Source of the DNA: CAG-492 sp045643465
GTDB lineage: Bacteria; Bacillota; Clostridia; TANB77; CAG-508
Length of the DNA stretch: 33,508 nt
Assembly: GCA_045643465.1 (NCBI GenBank)
Contig: JAZUKV010000008.1
Span: 1 to 33,508, forward strand
Reading direction: 5' to 3'
Shown here: positions 15,184 through 24,123 of the stretch, piece by piece
How positions within the stretch are numbered: the first letter of the stretch is position 1
Layout: each line of letters starts with the position of its first letter
Position numbers and translations under genes: made by a program
The notes under the pieces: generated by a model
What the model saw: the letters and a program-made list of their open reading frames with translations, nothing else
What the model was told of the DNA's origin: nothing
Database searches by the model: none

Positions 15184-18015
15184 ATGAATAATAAAATTAT
15201 AATAAAAGGTGCAAAAGTACACAATTTAAAAAATATAAATCTTGAGATACCAAGAGATAAATTAGTAGTTATAACAGGACTTTCTGGATCAGGTAAGTCT
15301 TCTTTAGCGTTTGATACTTTATATGCAGAAGGGCAAAGAAGATATGTTGAAAGTCTTTCTTCATATGCAAGACAGTTTTTGGGTTTGATGGAAAAACCTG
15401 ATGTAGAATCAATTGAAGGATTATCTCCTGCCATATCAATAGACCAAAAAACTACTTCGAAGAACCCAAGATCAACAGTAGGAACTGTTACTGAAATATA
15501 TGATTATATACGTTTATTATATGCTCGAACAGGTGTTCCTCATTGCCCAAAATGTGGTAAAAAAATAGAGAAACAATCTATTGACCAAATAATAGAAACT
15601 ATTTTAGAATTACCTGAAGGAACTAAGATACAAGTTTTAGCACCAGTGGTTCGTGAACGAAAAGGTGAGTATAAAAAACTGTTAGATGATTTTCAAAAAG
15701 ACGGATTTGTTAGAGCAAAAATAGATGGAGAGCTATATGAACTTTCAGACGATATAGATATTGATAGAAAGAAAAAACATACTATTGAATTAGTAGTAGA
15801 TAGACTTATTATAAAGAATGATAAAGATGAAATAAGAGGAAGATTAACTGAATCTGTTGAAACAGCATTGAAACATGCGAATAGTTTAGTAGCTATAGAT
15901 GTAATTGATGGAAATCCGCTTCTTTTCAGTGAAAACTATGCTTGTCCAGACTGTGGCATAAGTTTTGAAGAATTATCACCTAGAATGTTTTCATTTAATA
16001 ATCCAATGGGAGCTTGTCCTGCTTGCTCCGGTATAGGATATGTAATGAAAATGGACGAAGACTTAATTATTCCAGATAAAGATAAAACATTATATGATGG
16101 AGTAAAAGCATTCGGAGCTAGTAGTATGAAAAAGGGCGATACAATGGCTAAAATGTATTTTGAAAGCATTGCTAAAAAATATAATGTAGATATTACTAAA
16201 CCAATAAAAAAATTACCTCGTAATTTCTTAGATAAAATTCTTTATGGAACAGGTGATGAGGAAATCGATTTTCAATATTCTTCATCTGCAGGAACTAGAA
16301 AATTCACATCACCTTTTGAGGGAGTAATACCTACATTAGATAGAAGATATCGTGAAACTAAATCTCAAGGCATGAGAGATTTTTATGAAATGTATATGAG
16401 TAGTAGTCATTGTGATATATGTGATGGAGCTAGATTAAGAGCAGAAAGCTTAGCAGTAAAAGTAGGCAACAAAAATATTAATCAATTAACTGAAATGCCT
16501 ATAAATGCAATAAAGAAATTTTTAAATGATTTAAAACTTAATAAAACCCAGGCAATGATAGCAGAGCAGATATTAAAAGAAATTGATAAAAGATTACAAT
16601 TTTTAATAGATGTAGGATTAGAATATCTAACACTTTCAAGGTCTGCTGGTTCATTATCTGGAGGAGAAGCTCAACGTATTAGATTAGCAACACAAATAGG
16701 ATCTGGATTATCAGGAGTACTATACATACTAGATGAGCCTAGTATAGGACTTCATCAAAGGGATAATGAAAAATTAATAGCTACATTAAAAAAATTAAGA
16801 GATTTAGGAAATACTTTAATTGTAGTAGAGCATGATGAAGATACTATGTATGCTGCTGATCAAATAATTGATATTGGACCAGAAGCAGGAGTACATGGAG
16901 GAAATGTTATGGCTCAAGGTACTGCTGAAGAAATAAAAGAAAATCCTAATTCAATTACTGGACAATATTTGTCTGGTAAAAAAAGAATAACTGTTCCTAA
17001 AAAAAGAAGAAAGTCTAATGGAAAATGTATTCAAATAGTTAAAGCAGAAGAAAATAATTTAAAAGGCATAAATGTAAAGATTCCTTTAGGACAGTTTGTT
17101 TGTGTGACTGGTGTTTCTGGATCTGGGAAAAGTACATTAGTTAATGAAATACTATACAAAACTATAGCAAGAGATTTTAATGGTGCTAATGAAAAGCCAG
17201 GAAAATGCAAAGAGATTAAAGGACTAGAAAATATAGATAAGATTATTGATATAAATCAATCACCGATAGGAAGAACTCCTCGTTCAAATCCTGCTACATA
17301 TACAGGTGTTTTTGATAATATTAGAGATCTGTTTGCTAGTACTAATGATGCAAAGCTAAGAGGGTTCGATAAAGGAAGATTCAGTTTTAACGTAGCTGGT
17401 GGAAGATGTGAAAATTGTAATGGCGATGGATTAATTAAAATTGAAATGCATTTCTTACCAGATATATATGTTCCTTGTGAGGTTTGTAAAGGAAAACGCT
17501 ATAATCATGAAACTTTACAAGTTAAATATAAAGGAAAAACTATATCAGATGTTTTAGATATGACTGTTGAAGAAGCTTTAAATTTCTTCGAAAATATTCC
17601 AAAAATAAAAAATAAGGTCCAAACATTATATGATGTGGGACTAGGATATATTAAATTAGGACAACCTTCAACAACTTTGTCTGGAGGGGAAGCTCAACGT
17701 GTTAAACTTGCCACAGAATTATCTAAAAAAGCTACTGGTAAAACACTTTATATATTAGATGAACCAACAACAGGTCTTCATATAGCAGACGTACATAAAT
17801 TAGTTGATATATTACAAAGATTAGTGGATACAGGAAATAGCATCATAGTAATAGAGCATAATTTAGATTTAATAAAAACTTGCGATTATATTATTGATTT
17901 AGGCCCTGAAGGCGGAGAAGCCGGAGGTACAATAGTAGCAGAAGGAACTCCTGAACAAATATGTAAAGTTGAAGAATCATATACTGGAAAATTTTTAAAA
18001 AAATTTTTAAAATAA
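15184..18015 (+). CDS. uvrA: UvrA, excinuclease ABC subunit A
   Basis: 943 aa, full length. UvrA is the DNA damage sensor of nucleotide excision repair, a dimeric tandem ABC ATPase that hands damage to UvrB. The first ATPase has Walker A GLSGSGKSS (32-40), an LSGGEAQRI signature and LYILDEPSIGLH. The second has GVSGSGKST, LSGGEAQRV and LYILDEPTTGLH. Two zinc modules are intact: CPDC...CPAC in the first half and CENC...CEVC in the second, each with about 20 residues between the pairs. A further CPKC lies earlier, near residue 121. AGGGGG precedes ATG 15184. It is transcribed from its own promoter, apart from uvrB. Confidence 0.99.
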   Translation: MNNKIIIKGAKVHNLKNINLEIPRDKLVVITGLSGSGKSSLAFDTLYAEGQRRYVESLSSYARQFLGLMEKPDVESIEGLSPAISIDQKTTSKNPRSTVGTVTEIYDYIRLLYARTGVPHCPKCGKKIEKQSIDQIIETILELPEGTKIQVLAPVVRERKGEYKKLLDDFQKDGFVRAKIDGELYELSDDIDIDRKKKHTIELVVDRLIIKNDKDEIRGRLTESVETALKHANSLVAIDVIDGNPLLFSENYACPDCGISFEELSPRMFSFNNPMGACPACSGIGYVMKMDEDLIIPDKDKTLYDGVKAFGASSMKKGDTMAKMYFESIAKKYNVDITKPIKKLPRNFLDKILYGTGDEEIDFQYSSSAGTRKFTSPFEGVIPTLDRRYRETKSQGMRDFYEMYMSSSHCDICDGARLRAESLAVKVGNKNINQLTEMPINAIKKFLNDLKLNKTQAMIAEQILKEIDKRLQFLIDVGLEYLTLSRSAGSLSGGEAQRIRLATQIGSGLSGVLYILDEPSIGLHQRDNEKLIATLKKLRDLGNTLIVVEHDEDTMYAADQIIDIGPEAGVHGGNVMAQGTAEEIKENPNSITGQYLSGKKRITVPKKRRKSNGKCIQIVKAEENNLKGINVKIPLGQFVCVTGVSGSGKSTLVNEILYKTIARDFNGANEKPGKCKEIKGLENIDKIIDINQSPIGRTPRSNPATYTGVFDNIRDLFASTNDAKLRGFDKGRFSFNVAGGRCENCNGDGLIKIEMHFLPDIYVPCEVCKGKRYNHETLQVKYKGKTISDVLDMTVEEALNFFENIPKIKNKVQTLYDVGLGYIKLGQPSTTLSGGEAQRVKLATELSKKATGKTLYILDEPTTGLHIADVHKLVDILQRLVDTGNSIIVIEHNLDLIKTCDYIIDLGPEGGEAGGTIVAEGTPEQICKVEESYTGKFLKKFLK

Positions 18016-18060
18016 AAGCTGGGCTAACTTACAAAAAGCTGGCGAATATCTATAATATTA

Positions 18061-18089
18061 TTGAAAATTTCAAGTTAATGATATATAAT
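18061..18089 (+). promoter_or_regulatory. SigA promoter for the zinc-ribbon gene
   Basis: TTGAAA (18061-18066), 17 bases, TATAAT (18084-18089). Confidence 0.8.
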
Positions 18090-18119
18090 TGACTTATCTT
18101 AATGAAAGGAGGGGAAACC

Positions 18120-18323
18120 ATGAAGGCCCCCACTATTGCAAAATATTGTAGGAAGTGCAAAAATTATATCAACATAAGAGCAAACGAAATCTTACACTTT
18201 CCAAACGATAAGTCATACATTCTTTGCAATAATTATCGGATAGATAAACACGGCCAACGTACAATATGTGGAAACAAAATTCGAGTAACACCAGAAGAAG
18301 AGCATTTTATACAAAAAGGTTGA
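18120..18323 (+). CDS. Small Cys4 zinc-ribbon-like protein
   Basis: 67 aa. CRKC near the N terminus and two later Cys (in YILCNNY and TICGNK) could form a single zinc-binding knuckle. The rest is basic and polar. ATG 18120 has AAAGGAGG with 7-base spacing; an upstream in-frame ATG at 18102 precedes the ribosome site and was rejected. The gene stands alone between a consensus promoter and a terminator. Such mini zinc ribbons often bind nucleic acid or protein, but no specific role can be assigned. Confidence 0.65.
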   Translation: MKAPTIAKYCRKCKNYINIRANEILHFPNDKSYILCNNYRIDKHGQRTICGNKIRVTPEEEHFIQKG

Positions 18324-18339
18324 TTTTTATTTAATATTT

Positions 18340-18379
18340 ACCGCCCTAGAATTTATTTCAAGAGCGGTTTTTCTTTTTA
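18340..18379 (+). terminator. Terminator after the zinc-ribbon gene
   Basis: ACCGC (18340) pairs with GCGGT, extended by an imperfect CT..GAA/TTC..AG arm, then TTTTTCTTTTT. Confidence 0.8.
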
Positions 18380-18406
18380 TTAATTGATATAATAGATTTA
18401 GATAGT

Positions 18407-18434
18407 AACACCATATAGAAATATACATATACTA
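18407..18434 (+). promoter_or_regulatory. Possible sporulation (SigK/SigE-type) promoter
   Basis: CATATACTA (18426-18434) fits the SigK -10 pattern CATA-N3-TA, with AACACC (18407-18412) upstream as a possible -35 at slightly short spacing. No good TTGACA/TATAAT pair is seen here. Weak evidence taken alone. Confidence 0.25.
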
Positions 18435-18453
18435 TTTTAGGAGGTATAAGTAT

Positions 18454-19029
18454 ATGTACGATAATGATTATGAAGAATATATGAGAAGTGTTTTGGGATA
18501 TCCTGTTCAAAATAATACATATCAAGATACAGTTAATTGTTTTCCCTATAAGGCAAACATTAATAATTTCGAATATGAGGATTTATATCCAGAAATATAT
18601 GTAGTGCTAAAACCTATGATTAAGAAAATCTGTAATGATTATTCAAATCAAAAAATTTCAAGTGAAATTTTGGAAAATATGGTAAATGAAATCTACAATA
18701 ATATAGAGCAAGATGTTACTGTAGTAAATGTAAATGTTCAAACAACTAAAAAAGTTACAAGTTCAACGAACACAGTTAATCTAACTACAAGAGAAGCGGA
18801 GAATAATAGAAACATAAATAACAATCAATTGTTAAAGGATTTAATAAAAATATTAATTATTAAGCAATTATTAGAAAATAGTCAAAACAGACCTCAAAGA
18901 CCACCACATTTACCAAATAGACCGTTTCCATTTTATAATCAAAATTTTGATCAAAATTTTCAAATGCAAAGAGCATTATCAAATTCTGCAGTTTATGCCA
19001 ATGATTACAGCATAAGTCCGAATTACTAA
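18454..19029 (+). CDS. Asn/Gln/Tyr-rich protein, possibly spore-coat related
   Basis: 191 aa. An N-terminal Tyr/Asp-rich segment (YDNDYEEYMRSVLGYPVQ) is followed by a helical domain (about 43-85, with LYPEIYVVLKPMIKK). Then come a Thr/Val/Asn stretch, a second helix (about 125-148) and a Pro/Asn/Phe-rich tail (RPQRPPHLPNRPFPFYNQN). There is no signal peptide. The low-complexity composition and LYPEIY helix recall small coat-like proteins of spore-forming Clostridia, but I cannot place it in a named family. TAGGAGG precedes ATG 18454. The Cys-rich CBS gene lies 118 bases downstream. A sporulation role is a hypothesis from composition and the possible promoter. Confidence 0.6.
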   Translation: MYDNDYEEYMRSVLGYPVQNNTYQDTVNCFPYKANINNFEYEDLYPEIYVVLKPMIKKICNDYSNQKISSEILENMVNEIYNNIEQDVTVVNVNVQTTKKVTSSTNTVNLTTREAENNRNINNNQLLKDLIKILIIKQLLENSQNRPQRPPHLPNRPFPFYNQNFDQNFQMQRALSNSAVYANDYSISPNY

Positions 19030-19147
19030 TTTGACAATTAAATATTTTATAAATGAAAAAATTGCATGAATTTGTTTTTTATTATTACACAAAATAAAAA
19101 ATATAAACATAAAGTTTATAAATTTTTTATGAAAAAGAGGTAAAACG

Positions 19148-19588
19148 ATGAAAGTTAAAGATTGTATGTGTAATAATGTAATGTGGTTAACACCGGAATC
19201 TACTGTTTGCGATTGTGCAAAATTAATGTGCGAACATCATGTTGGAAGTATTCCTGTATGTGATTGCAATCAAAAAATTGTTGGTGTTGTAACAGATAGA
19301 GATATTTTATTAAGAGCAGTTGCTTGTAATAAAAATACAAATACAACAAAATTAAGTGATATCATGACAACTAATGTTTGTTGTTGTAATGAAAATAATG
19401 ATATAGAAGATGCAACTAAAATAATGTCTGAAAATCAAATAAGAAGAATACCAGTAACTGATGAAAATAATAAGATAATAGGAATATTAACACTTGGCGA
19501 TTTAAGCCAAAATGAAAATATAAGCGATTTTAAATTTGCAACAACATATGGGAATATATGTAATTGTAATAGAAAAAATAATCAATAA
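19148..19588 (+). CDS. Cys-rich tandem CBS-domain protein
   Basis: 146 aa. Two CBS motifs form one Bateman module: about 1-60 (with VGVVTDRDILLRAV) and about 70-128 (with IIGILTLGDLSQ). Such modules bind adenosyl nucleotides. Unusually there are 14 Cys, mostly in loops and ends: DCMC, VCDCAKLMC, VCDC, VCCC and a terminal NICNCN. This is far more than normal for the fold. The Cys could bind metal or cross-link the protein, as in spore coat proteins; there is no signal peptide. AGAGG lies before ATG 19148. A 6-bp dyad, ATAAAC/GTTTAT, lies about 35 bases upstream and may be an operator. Confidence 0.85.
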   Translation: MKVKDCMCNNVMWLTPESTVCDCAKLMCEHHVGSIPVCDCNQKIVGVVTDRDILLRAVACNKNTNTTKLSDIMTTNVCCCNENNDIEDATKIMSENQIRRIPVTDENNKIIGILTLGDLSQNENISDFKFATTYGNICNCNRKNNQ

Positions 19589-19625
19589 ATTTGAAATAAC
19601 AGATATTTATAAAAAATTTTAATTA

Positions 19626-19667
19626 AAAACGAGGGCAGATGTTAAATTTAACATTTGCTCTCGTTTT
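19626..19667. terminator. Bidirectional terminator between convergent genes
   Basis: A 19-base arm starting AAAACGAGGGC (19626-19644) pairs with 19649-19667 with only two wobble positions. It has A- and T-runs on both sides, so it can serve the CBS gene and the recombinase gene. Confidence 0.9.
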
Positions 19668-19677
19668 AAGTTTAATG

Positions 19678-20670
19678 TTAAGATTTTATATTAGCTAAAG
19701 GATTACTTTCAACTGCATCACGAATTTGAACATTATCAACATGAGTATAAATTTCAGTAGTTGATATACTTTCATGTCCTAAAAGCTCTTGTAAAGCTCT
19801 TATATCAACATTACCATATTTGTACATTAAAGTTGCTGCAGTATGCCTTAATTTATGAACTGAGTACTTGTTTGTATCTAAGCCTGCTTTTTGTAATTCT
19901 TTTTTCACAATATATTGGACAGTTCTATTGCTAATTCGTTCACGTCGCTCACTTAAAAATAAAGCGTCTTTTGATTCATAATCAACATTATCATGAGGTC
20001 TAACCATAATATATTTATTAATAGCATCAATACAAGCATTATTAAGATAAATTGTACGCTCTTTATTACCTTTACCAATAACATTAAGTTTTTGATCAGT
20101 AAAATTAATGTCCTTAAAATTAATTCCAACTAATTCAGATAAACGCATACCACAATTTAAAAACAATGTAATAATTGCATAATCACGTTCATTATTTCTG
20201 TCATCTTGATCATTAACTGCTTCTAGAAGTTTCATACTATCATCCAAAGTAAGGTACTTTGGAATTCTTTTATCTTGCTTAGGTGTTTCTAAATTCTGGG
20301 CAGGATTTTTTTCAATTAATCCTTTTTTACTGCACATATAATTAAAAAACACTCTAATGCTAGCAGTTTTTCTAGCACGAGTAGCAGCTTTACTTTGAAA
20401 ATTATTTGTTAGATAAAAAAGAAAAGCATGAATATCATCAAGAGTTATTTTAGAAACAGTTTCAATAGTCATATTTCTAATATTAATCTCTTTAATATCT
20501 TTTTCATCAGACAATCTAAAATGATGCAAAATAAATTTTAAAAACATATTCAAGTCATAATTATATTCTTTAACAGTATTAGGTGACTTATTTAAAATAG
20601 TAGCAGTATAATCCAAAAAAGAATTTAAAAATTCAGGATTACTTTCAGTATTAATATTAACTTTTTTCAT
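19678..20670 (-). CDS. Tyrosine recombinase (Xer-like)
   Basis: 330 aa. An N-terminal SAM-like core-binding domain (about 10-115) precedes the catalytic domain with all expected residues: R176 (CGMRLSEL), K200 (GKGNKERT), H272 and R275 (VHKLRHTAA), H299 (LLGHESI) and nucleophile Y308 (EIYTHV). Length and organisation match XerC/XerD/XerA-type resolvases rather than phage integrases. The likely role is site-specific recombination, such as chromosome dimer resolution. No dif-like site was found beside it. ATG 20670 was chosen over a GTG nine bases earlier because AAGGA lies 9 bases before it. A long palindrome lies just upstream. Confidence 0.92.
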   Translation of the reverse strand: MKKVNINTESNPEFLNSFLDYTATILNKSPNTVKEYNYDLNMFLKFILHHFRLSDEKDIKEINIRNMTIETVSKITLDDIHAFLFYLTNNFQSKAATRARKTASIRVFFNYMCSKKGLIEKNPAQNLETPKQDKRIPKYLTLDDSMKLLEAVNDQDDRNNERDYAIITLFLNCGMRLSELVGINFKDINFTDQKLNVIGKGNKERTIYLNNACIDAINKYIMVRPHDNVDYESKDALFLSERRERISNRTVQYIVKKELQKAGLDTNKYSVHKLRHTAATLMYKYGNVDIRALQELLGHESISTTEIYTHVDNVQIRDAVESNPLANIKS

Positions 20671-20702
20671 ATGTATCACATTCCTTCTTAGAATTTGGAT
20701 TT

Positions 20703-20776
20703 TTGGTGGTGGAAACGGGGACGGTTCTTATTTCCATTTTTGTGGAAATAAGAAACGTCGCCGTTTCCACCACCAA
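20703..20776. repeat. 74-base REP-like palindrome
   Basis: The left arm (20703-20736) and right arm (20742-20776) are almost perfectly complementary, with about two internal mismatches and a short T-rich loop. The arm begins TTGGTGGTGGAAACGG and contains GGGACGGTTCTTATTTCC. The GGGACGGTTCT core is typical of REP-like repeats scattered in Clostridia and linked to REP-associated (RAYT/IS200-like) transposases. It lies between the recombinase start and the glycosidase stop and might also act as a terminator. Confidence 0.8.
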
Positions 20777-20817
20777 CATTATTTTATATATCAGATATGT
20801 TAAAGTCAAGGTTTAAT

Positions 20818-22167
20818 TTATACATCATTTAAAATTAATGTAATGATTGAATGCCCATCGATTAAAATAGTATCTGGATAAATTTTACTATTAATGCATA
20901 AATTTATTTTTTGAGATGATTTGTTAGGGTTCAGTATAACAGTAGCAATACTTGAATCTGGATTTATAAAAGAAGTGATTTCTAATTTGTTTGTAAATTT
21001 ACTAAAAGCAATTCTTTTAGCTCCAGGTTGTATAAACCTACTGAAATGACCTATATAATAATATGTTAATGTTTTTGTGTACATATTAGATTTCTTATTT
21101 AGCATTATTGGAGCATTACATGAATTATTAATATGTGTAGGTCCTCCATGATAGTCAAGCATTAAATTCCAGTCTATATATCCATTTGAACCTGAGTTTA
21201 AGTCTCCAATTATATCATGTGCATAAATTTCAGCATTAGGGATTCTACGTTGTTTCTTTCTAAACCATATTTTTTCGTATCCTGTGCAACCTTCTGTATG
21301 GATTATTAACTTGTCATTATATAATTGATTAAATAATTGTATATTTTCAAAATAATCGCCACTATAGTAATGATATCCGATTCCAGTAATTAAATTTTTA
21401 CAATCAAAATCATCAAATATTTCATTTGCTCTATACAATATACGTTCTTTATTATGGTCCCATATTAATAATTTTGTAGAAATATTATTAGCTTGAAATG
21501 TAGGGGAGATATAGTTTTTTATTATATCTTTTTCATCTTTGGCAGTATAAGTACATGACTCCCAAGGTTGTGCAGCATTTGGCTCATTTTGTATAGTCAT
21601 ATAGTTTATTGTAATACCTTGTTTTTTGTATTCTTGAATATACTTTACTAAGTAATCTGCCCATAAAGACTTATATTTATCTAAAATTTTTCCACCTTTT
21701 TTTAATTGTTTAGTATCTTTCATAAATGCCGGTGGACTCCAAGGAGTTGAAACAAGTTCCATATTTGATTTAATAGCTAAGGCTTTTTTTATCATCGGAA
21801 TAATATATTTTGTATCTCTTTCTATAGAAAAATCAGATAAAGATTCATTATTAGAATAACTGTATGTATCAAAACAAAAATCACAACTCCCGATATGTGT
21901 TCTACATAAAGAATAATTAAGTCCATTTTTTGAAAAATAGTCTTCCATAAATTGTTTTTTTTGCTCTTCAGGAAGTTGGGAAAAGCAGTAGCCAGCCGCT
22001 TCTGTAAAAGCACCTCCAAAACCTATTATTTTTTGATATTGAATATCAGGATAAAGTATTAATAAATTTTTTTCTTGATTTTTTAAATCTGAGAAACTTT
22101 TTGTCATGTTAGTTTCTTTTAACAATCTAAATTTTGATAAATTAGTTTCATATTTAGTCAATTTCAT
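20818..22167 (-). CDS. GH30 family glycoside hydrolase (glucosylceramidase-like)
   Basis: 449 aa. The N-terminal strand IIGFGGAFTEAAGY (47-60) is the GH30 hallmark. STPWSPPAFMKD (140-151) lines the sugar site. The acid/base is E195 in TIQNEPNA and the nucleophile E292 in IHTEGCTG, giving the retaining mechanism. A C-terminal beta domain (about 375-449) follows the barrel. The closest match by eye is subfamily 1 (glucosylceramidase/beta-glucosidase type), but the substrate is not certain. No signal peptide is present, so it acts inside the cell on imported sugars. GGAGG precedes ATG. It is divergent from the C45 hydrolase. Confidence 0.9.
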   Translation of the reverse strand: MKLTKYETNLSKFRLLKETNMTKSFSDLKNQEKNLLILYPDIQYQKIIGFGGAFTEAAGYCFSQLPEEQKKQFMEDYFSKNGLNYSLCRTHIGSCDFCFDTYSYSNNESLSDFSIERDTKYIIPMIKKALAIKSNMELVSTPWSPPAFMKDTKQLKKGGKILDKYKSLWADYLVKYIQEYKKQGITINYMTIQNEPNAAQPWESCTYTAKDEKDIIKNYISPTFQANNISTKLLIWDHNKERILYRANEIFDDFDCKNLITGIGYHYYSGDYFENIQLFNQLYNDKLIIHTEGCTGYEKIWFRKKQRRIPNAEIYAHDIIGDLNSGSNGYIDWNLMLDYHGGPTHINNSCNAPIMLNKKSNMYTKTLTYYYIGHFSRFIQPGAKRIAFSKFTNKLEITSFINPDSSIATVILNPNKSSQKINLCINSKIYPDTILIDGHSIITLILNDV

Positions 22168-22246
22168 AATATATCCTCCAAAATTAGTATTTGCAACTTA
22201 TTATATAATATATTTTATGAAAAAGAAATAAATAGTGAAATATATA

Positions 22247-22276
22247 TTTACTCATAATATAAAAGTAAGTTATAAT
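22247..22276 (+). promoter_or_regulatory. Promoter for the C45 hydrolase operon
   Basis: TTTACT (22247-22252), 18 bases, TATAAT (22271-22276), about 45 bases before the first ATG at 22323. Confidence 0.5.
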
Positions 22277-22322
22277 ATAGTTGTTTAAAATTTATTTAAA
22301 ACAAAAGATTAGGAGGAAAGAT

Positions 22323-22412
22323 ATGAAAAAGAAAAGAATTATAATAGCTATAGTGCTATTAATACTAATTGGTGTAGCGGTATTTCTAACGTATAAATAC
22401 CGGAAATCTTAA
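22323..22412 (+). pseudogene. Out-of-frame membrane anchor of the C45 hydrolase
   Basis: AGGAGG is correctly placed before ATG 22323. The 29 codons encode a basic start plus one hydrophobic helix (KKKRIIIAIVLLILIGVAVF) and a basic end, then stop at TAA 22410. The hydrolase continues 16 bases later in another frame. Its frame can be extended back through codons for NLKKKTEN to 22390, so a single extra base between about 22390 and 22409 (for example in TACCGG) would explain the break. This is either a real frameshift, a sequencing error or, less likely, programmed frameshifting. Confidence 0.65.
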
Positions 22413-22428
22413 GAAAAAAACAGAAAAT

Positions 22429-23553
22429 ATGGCAAATACAACAAACTATGTTAAATGCAATAAGGTGTATGATCATGTACTTGATGCAGGTACGTATACA
22501 AACCTTGATTATGATTATGCAGAGCAATTTTTTAAGAACAAATATGACAATTGGAAAGGTGGCTGTACTGCTGTAGCAACAGTTACTAATGATGGTAAAA
22601 CTCTTGTTGGACGTAATATGGATTTATCTATAAGCAATAATCCAGCTTATATTTCAAGAACTAAAGTAGATGGATGCTATGAAACTGTAGGATTAACATA
22701 TGCAAATAATCTAGGAAATACTTATGCAGAAGTTTTAGAAAAAGGTGTACCTGAAGACTATTATAAAGTCATACCATTTTTATCAACAGATGTTTTAAAT
22801 TCAGAGGGACTATATATAGAAATCAACATGAGAGATGCAGAATATTGGCCAACAGGAACATCAAAATTTGGATGTTCAGGAACAAATCCAAGTTCAAATA
22901 AAAGGATATGTTCATTAAGTCTTGGTCGTTATATTGCTGAACATTGTGCTACTGTTGAAGAAGCAGTAAAACTTGCTAAATCTCTAGATATATATACAAT
23001 CAATGTTACAGGTTTTTCATGGAATTTTTGTTTTATGATAGCTGATGCTAATGGCAAATACGGATTACTAGAAATAGCAAATAATAAAGTAGTTTGGTTA
23101 GAAGGTCAAAAAGCTCAGGCTAACTTTTATATAAATGAAGATTTTGCTAAAATCCAAGAATTTAAATCTGGAGTTGGAAGATATGATACAGTAACAAAAG
23201 GTGTAGAAGCGGTTCAATCAGAAGATGATATGTATGAGTTAATTAAAAAGGTAAGTTATTCTCAAATCTACTCATTAGATAATAAAAATTTTGATGTAAG
23301 AAGTGAATTAGTAGGAACATATGATAATTGGACATACGATTATGTAATGGATGAAAAAAACAAAGAAGAAGTAATGAATGTACAAAAAAAATATTCAACT
23401 AATTTCAATTCATTAACTCGTCAAGAGCTTCAAGATAAAAACGCCTACTGGGAATCTATTTTTACAGAAGTTGCAAATTGTAATTCTAAAAAATTATTTG
23501 TACGTTTCTTCGAAGATGAGGCTCGTACTATAACTTTAGGCTTTGATAAATAG
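22429..23553 (+). CDS. C45/choloylglycine-hydrolase-like Ntn amidohydrolase
   Basis: 374 aa as read. The core begins KGGCTAVA (43-50), where C46 would be the N-terminal nucleophile after autocatalytic removal of the preceding peptide. It continues with TLVGRNMDLS, the G-R-N-x-D signature of the Ntn acyltransferase/linear amide hydrolase superfamily. Members cut or form amide bonds (bile salts, penicillin, acyl-amino acids); the substrate here is unknown. The ATG at 22429 has no Shine-Dalgarno site. The functional start is almost certainly the anchor at 22323, in a different frame. Unless the shift is an error or is bypassed, translation of this enzyme is doubtful. A lipoprotein gene follows 12 bases downstream. 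Confidence 0.8.
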   Translation: MANTTNYVKCNKVYDHVLDAGTYTNLDYDYAEQFFKNKYDNWKGGCTAVATVTNDGKTLVGRNMDLSISNNPAYISRTKVDGCYETVGLTYANNLGNTYAEVLEKGVPEDYYKVIPFLSTDVLNSEGLYIEINMRDAEYWPTGTSKFGCSGTNPSSNKRICSLSLGRYIAEHCATVEEAVKLAKSLDIYTINVTGFSWNFCFMIADANGKYGLLEIANNKVVWLEGQKAQANFYINEDFAKIQEFKSGVGRYDTVTKGVEAVQSEDDMYELIKKVSYSQIYSLDNKNFDVRSELVGTYDNWTYDYVMDEKNKEEVMNVQKKYSTNFNSLTRQELQDKNAYWESIFTEVANCNSKKLFVRFFEDEARTITLGFDK

Positions 23554-23565
23554 AAAGGAGCAACT

Positions 23566-24123
23566 ATGAAAACAATTGTTCGACTGCTAACTATTTGCAT
23601 TTTAATTTTTTCAATGTGTTTTGTTTTGAGTGGATGTAACAAAAATGATAAAAGTAACACAAATACTAGTAAATATTCAGATAATGCAACAATACACACA
23701 TATGATGAAAACAATATTTTTGGTTTATCTTCAATAGTTATAGATGGTATGAATGTAGAGCTAACTATTAATAAAGATAAAGCAAAGTTTTGTGATATAA
23801 AGGATTTGATAGGAAATACAAATAACAAACAGCATACTCCAAAATGTAAATTCAATAATAGATGGTATACGCCAGAATCATATACATGTATTACTGATAA
23901 TAACAAAATAATACTTAATATGAAATTTAAAAATCAATATAATTATGATTCATTTTCTTATGATGATAGTATGACAATTGAAAATTTTACAGACCCATAT
24001 ATTGAATATGAACTAAGAGGCGGAGAAATTATAGAATATTATACACAAAAATATAATCAAAAATTGAAACTGTGGGATGAAGATAATCATGAAGAAACAT
24101 TAGTTCCATTAAAAGATAATTAA
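23566..24123 (+). CDS. Lipoprotein of unknown function
   Basis: 185 aa with a signal peptide and lipobox LSGC (Cys 24), then a polar linker and a beta-rich, Asn/Lys/Tyr-rich domain with no recognised motif. Mature Cys residues in KFCDIK, PKCKF and TCITD may form a disulfide. AAAGGAGC precedes ATG 23566. It probably shares the transcript of the upstream amidohydrolase. Its stop codon overlaps the ATG of the decayed regulator (TAATG), which marks a likely deletion junction. Confidence 0.75.
   Translation: MKTIVRLLTICILIFSMCFVLSGCNKNDKSNTNTSKYSDNATIHTYDENNIFGLSSIVIDGMNVELTINKDKAKFCDIKDLIGNTNNKQHTPKCKFNNRWYTPESYTCITDNNKIILNMKFKNQYNYDSFSYDDSMTIENFTDPYIEYELRGGEIIEYYTQKYNQKLKLWDEDNHEETLVPLKDN

Noticed and set aside
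15126..15434. Minus-strand frame at the start of uvrA
   Set aside because: It is the antisense shadow of the conserved UvrA N terminus and crosses the uvrA promoter.
20680..20817. dif site beside the tyrosine recombinase
   Set aside because: No 28-base sequence with an XerC/XerD-like dyad and 6-base centre was found; the gap is taken up by the palindrome.
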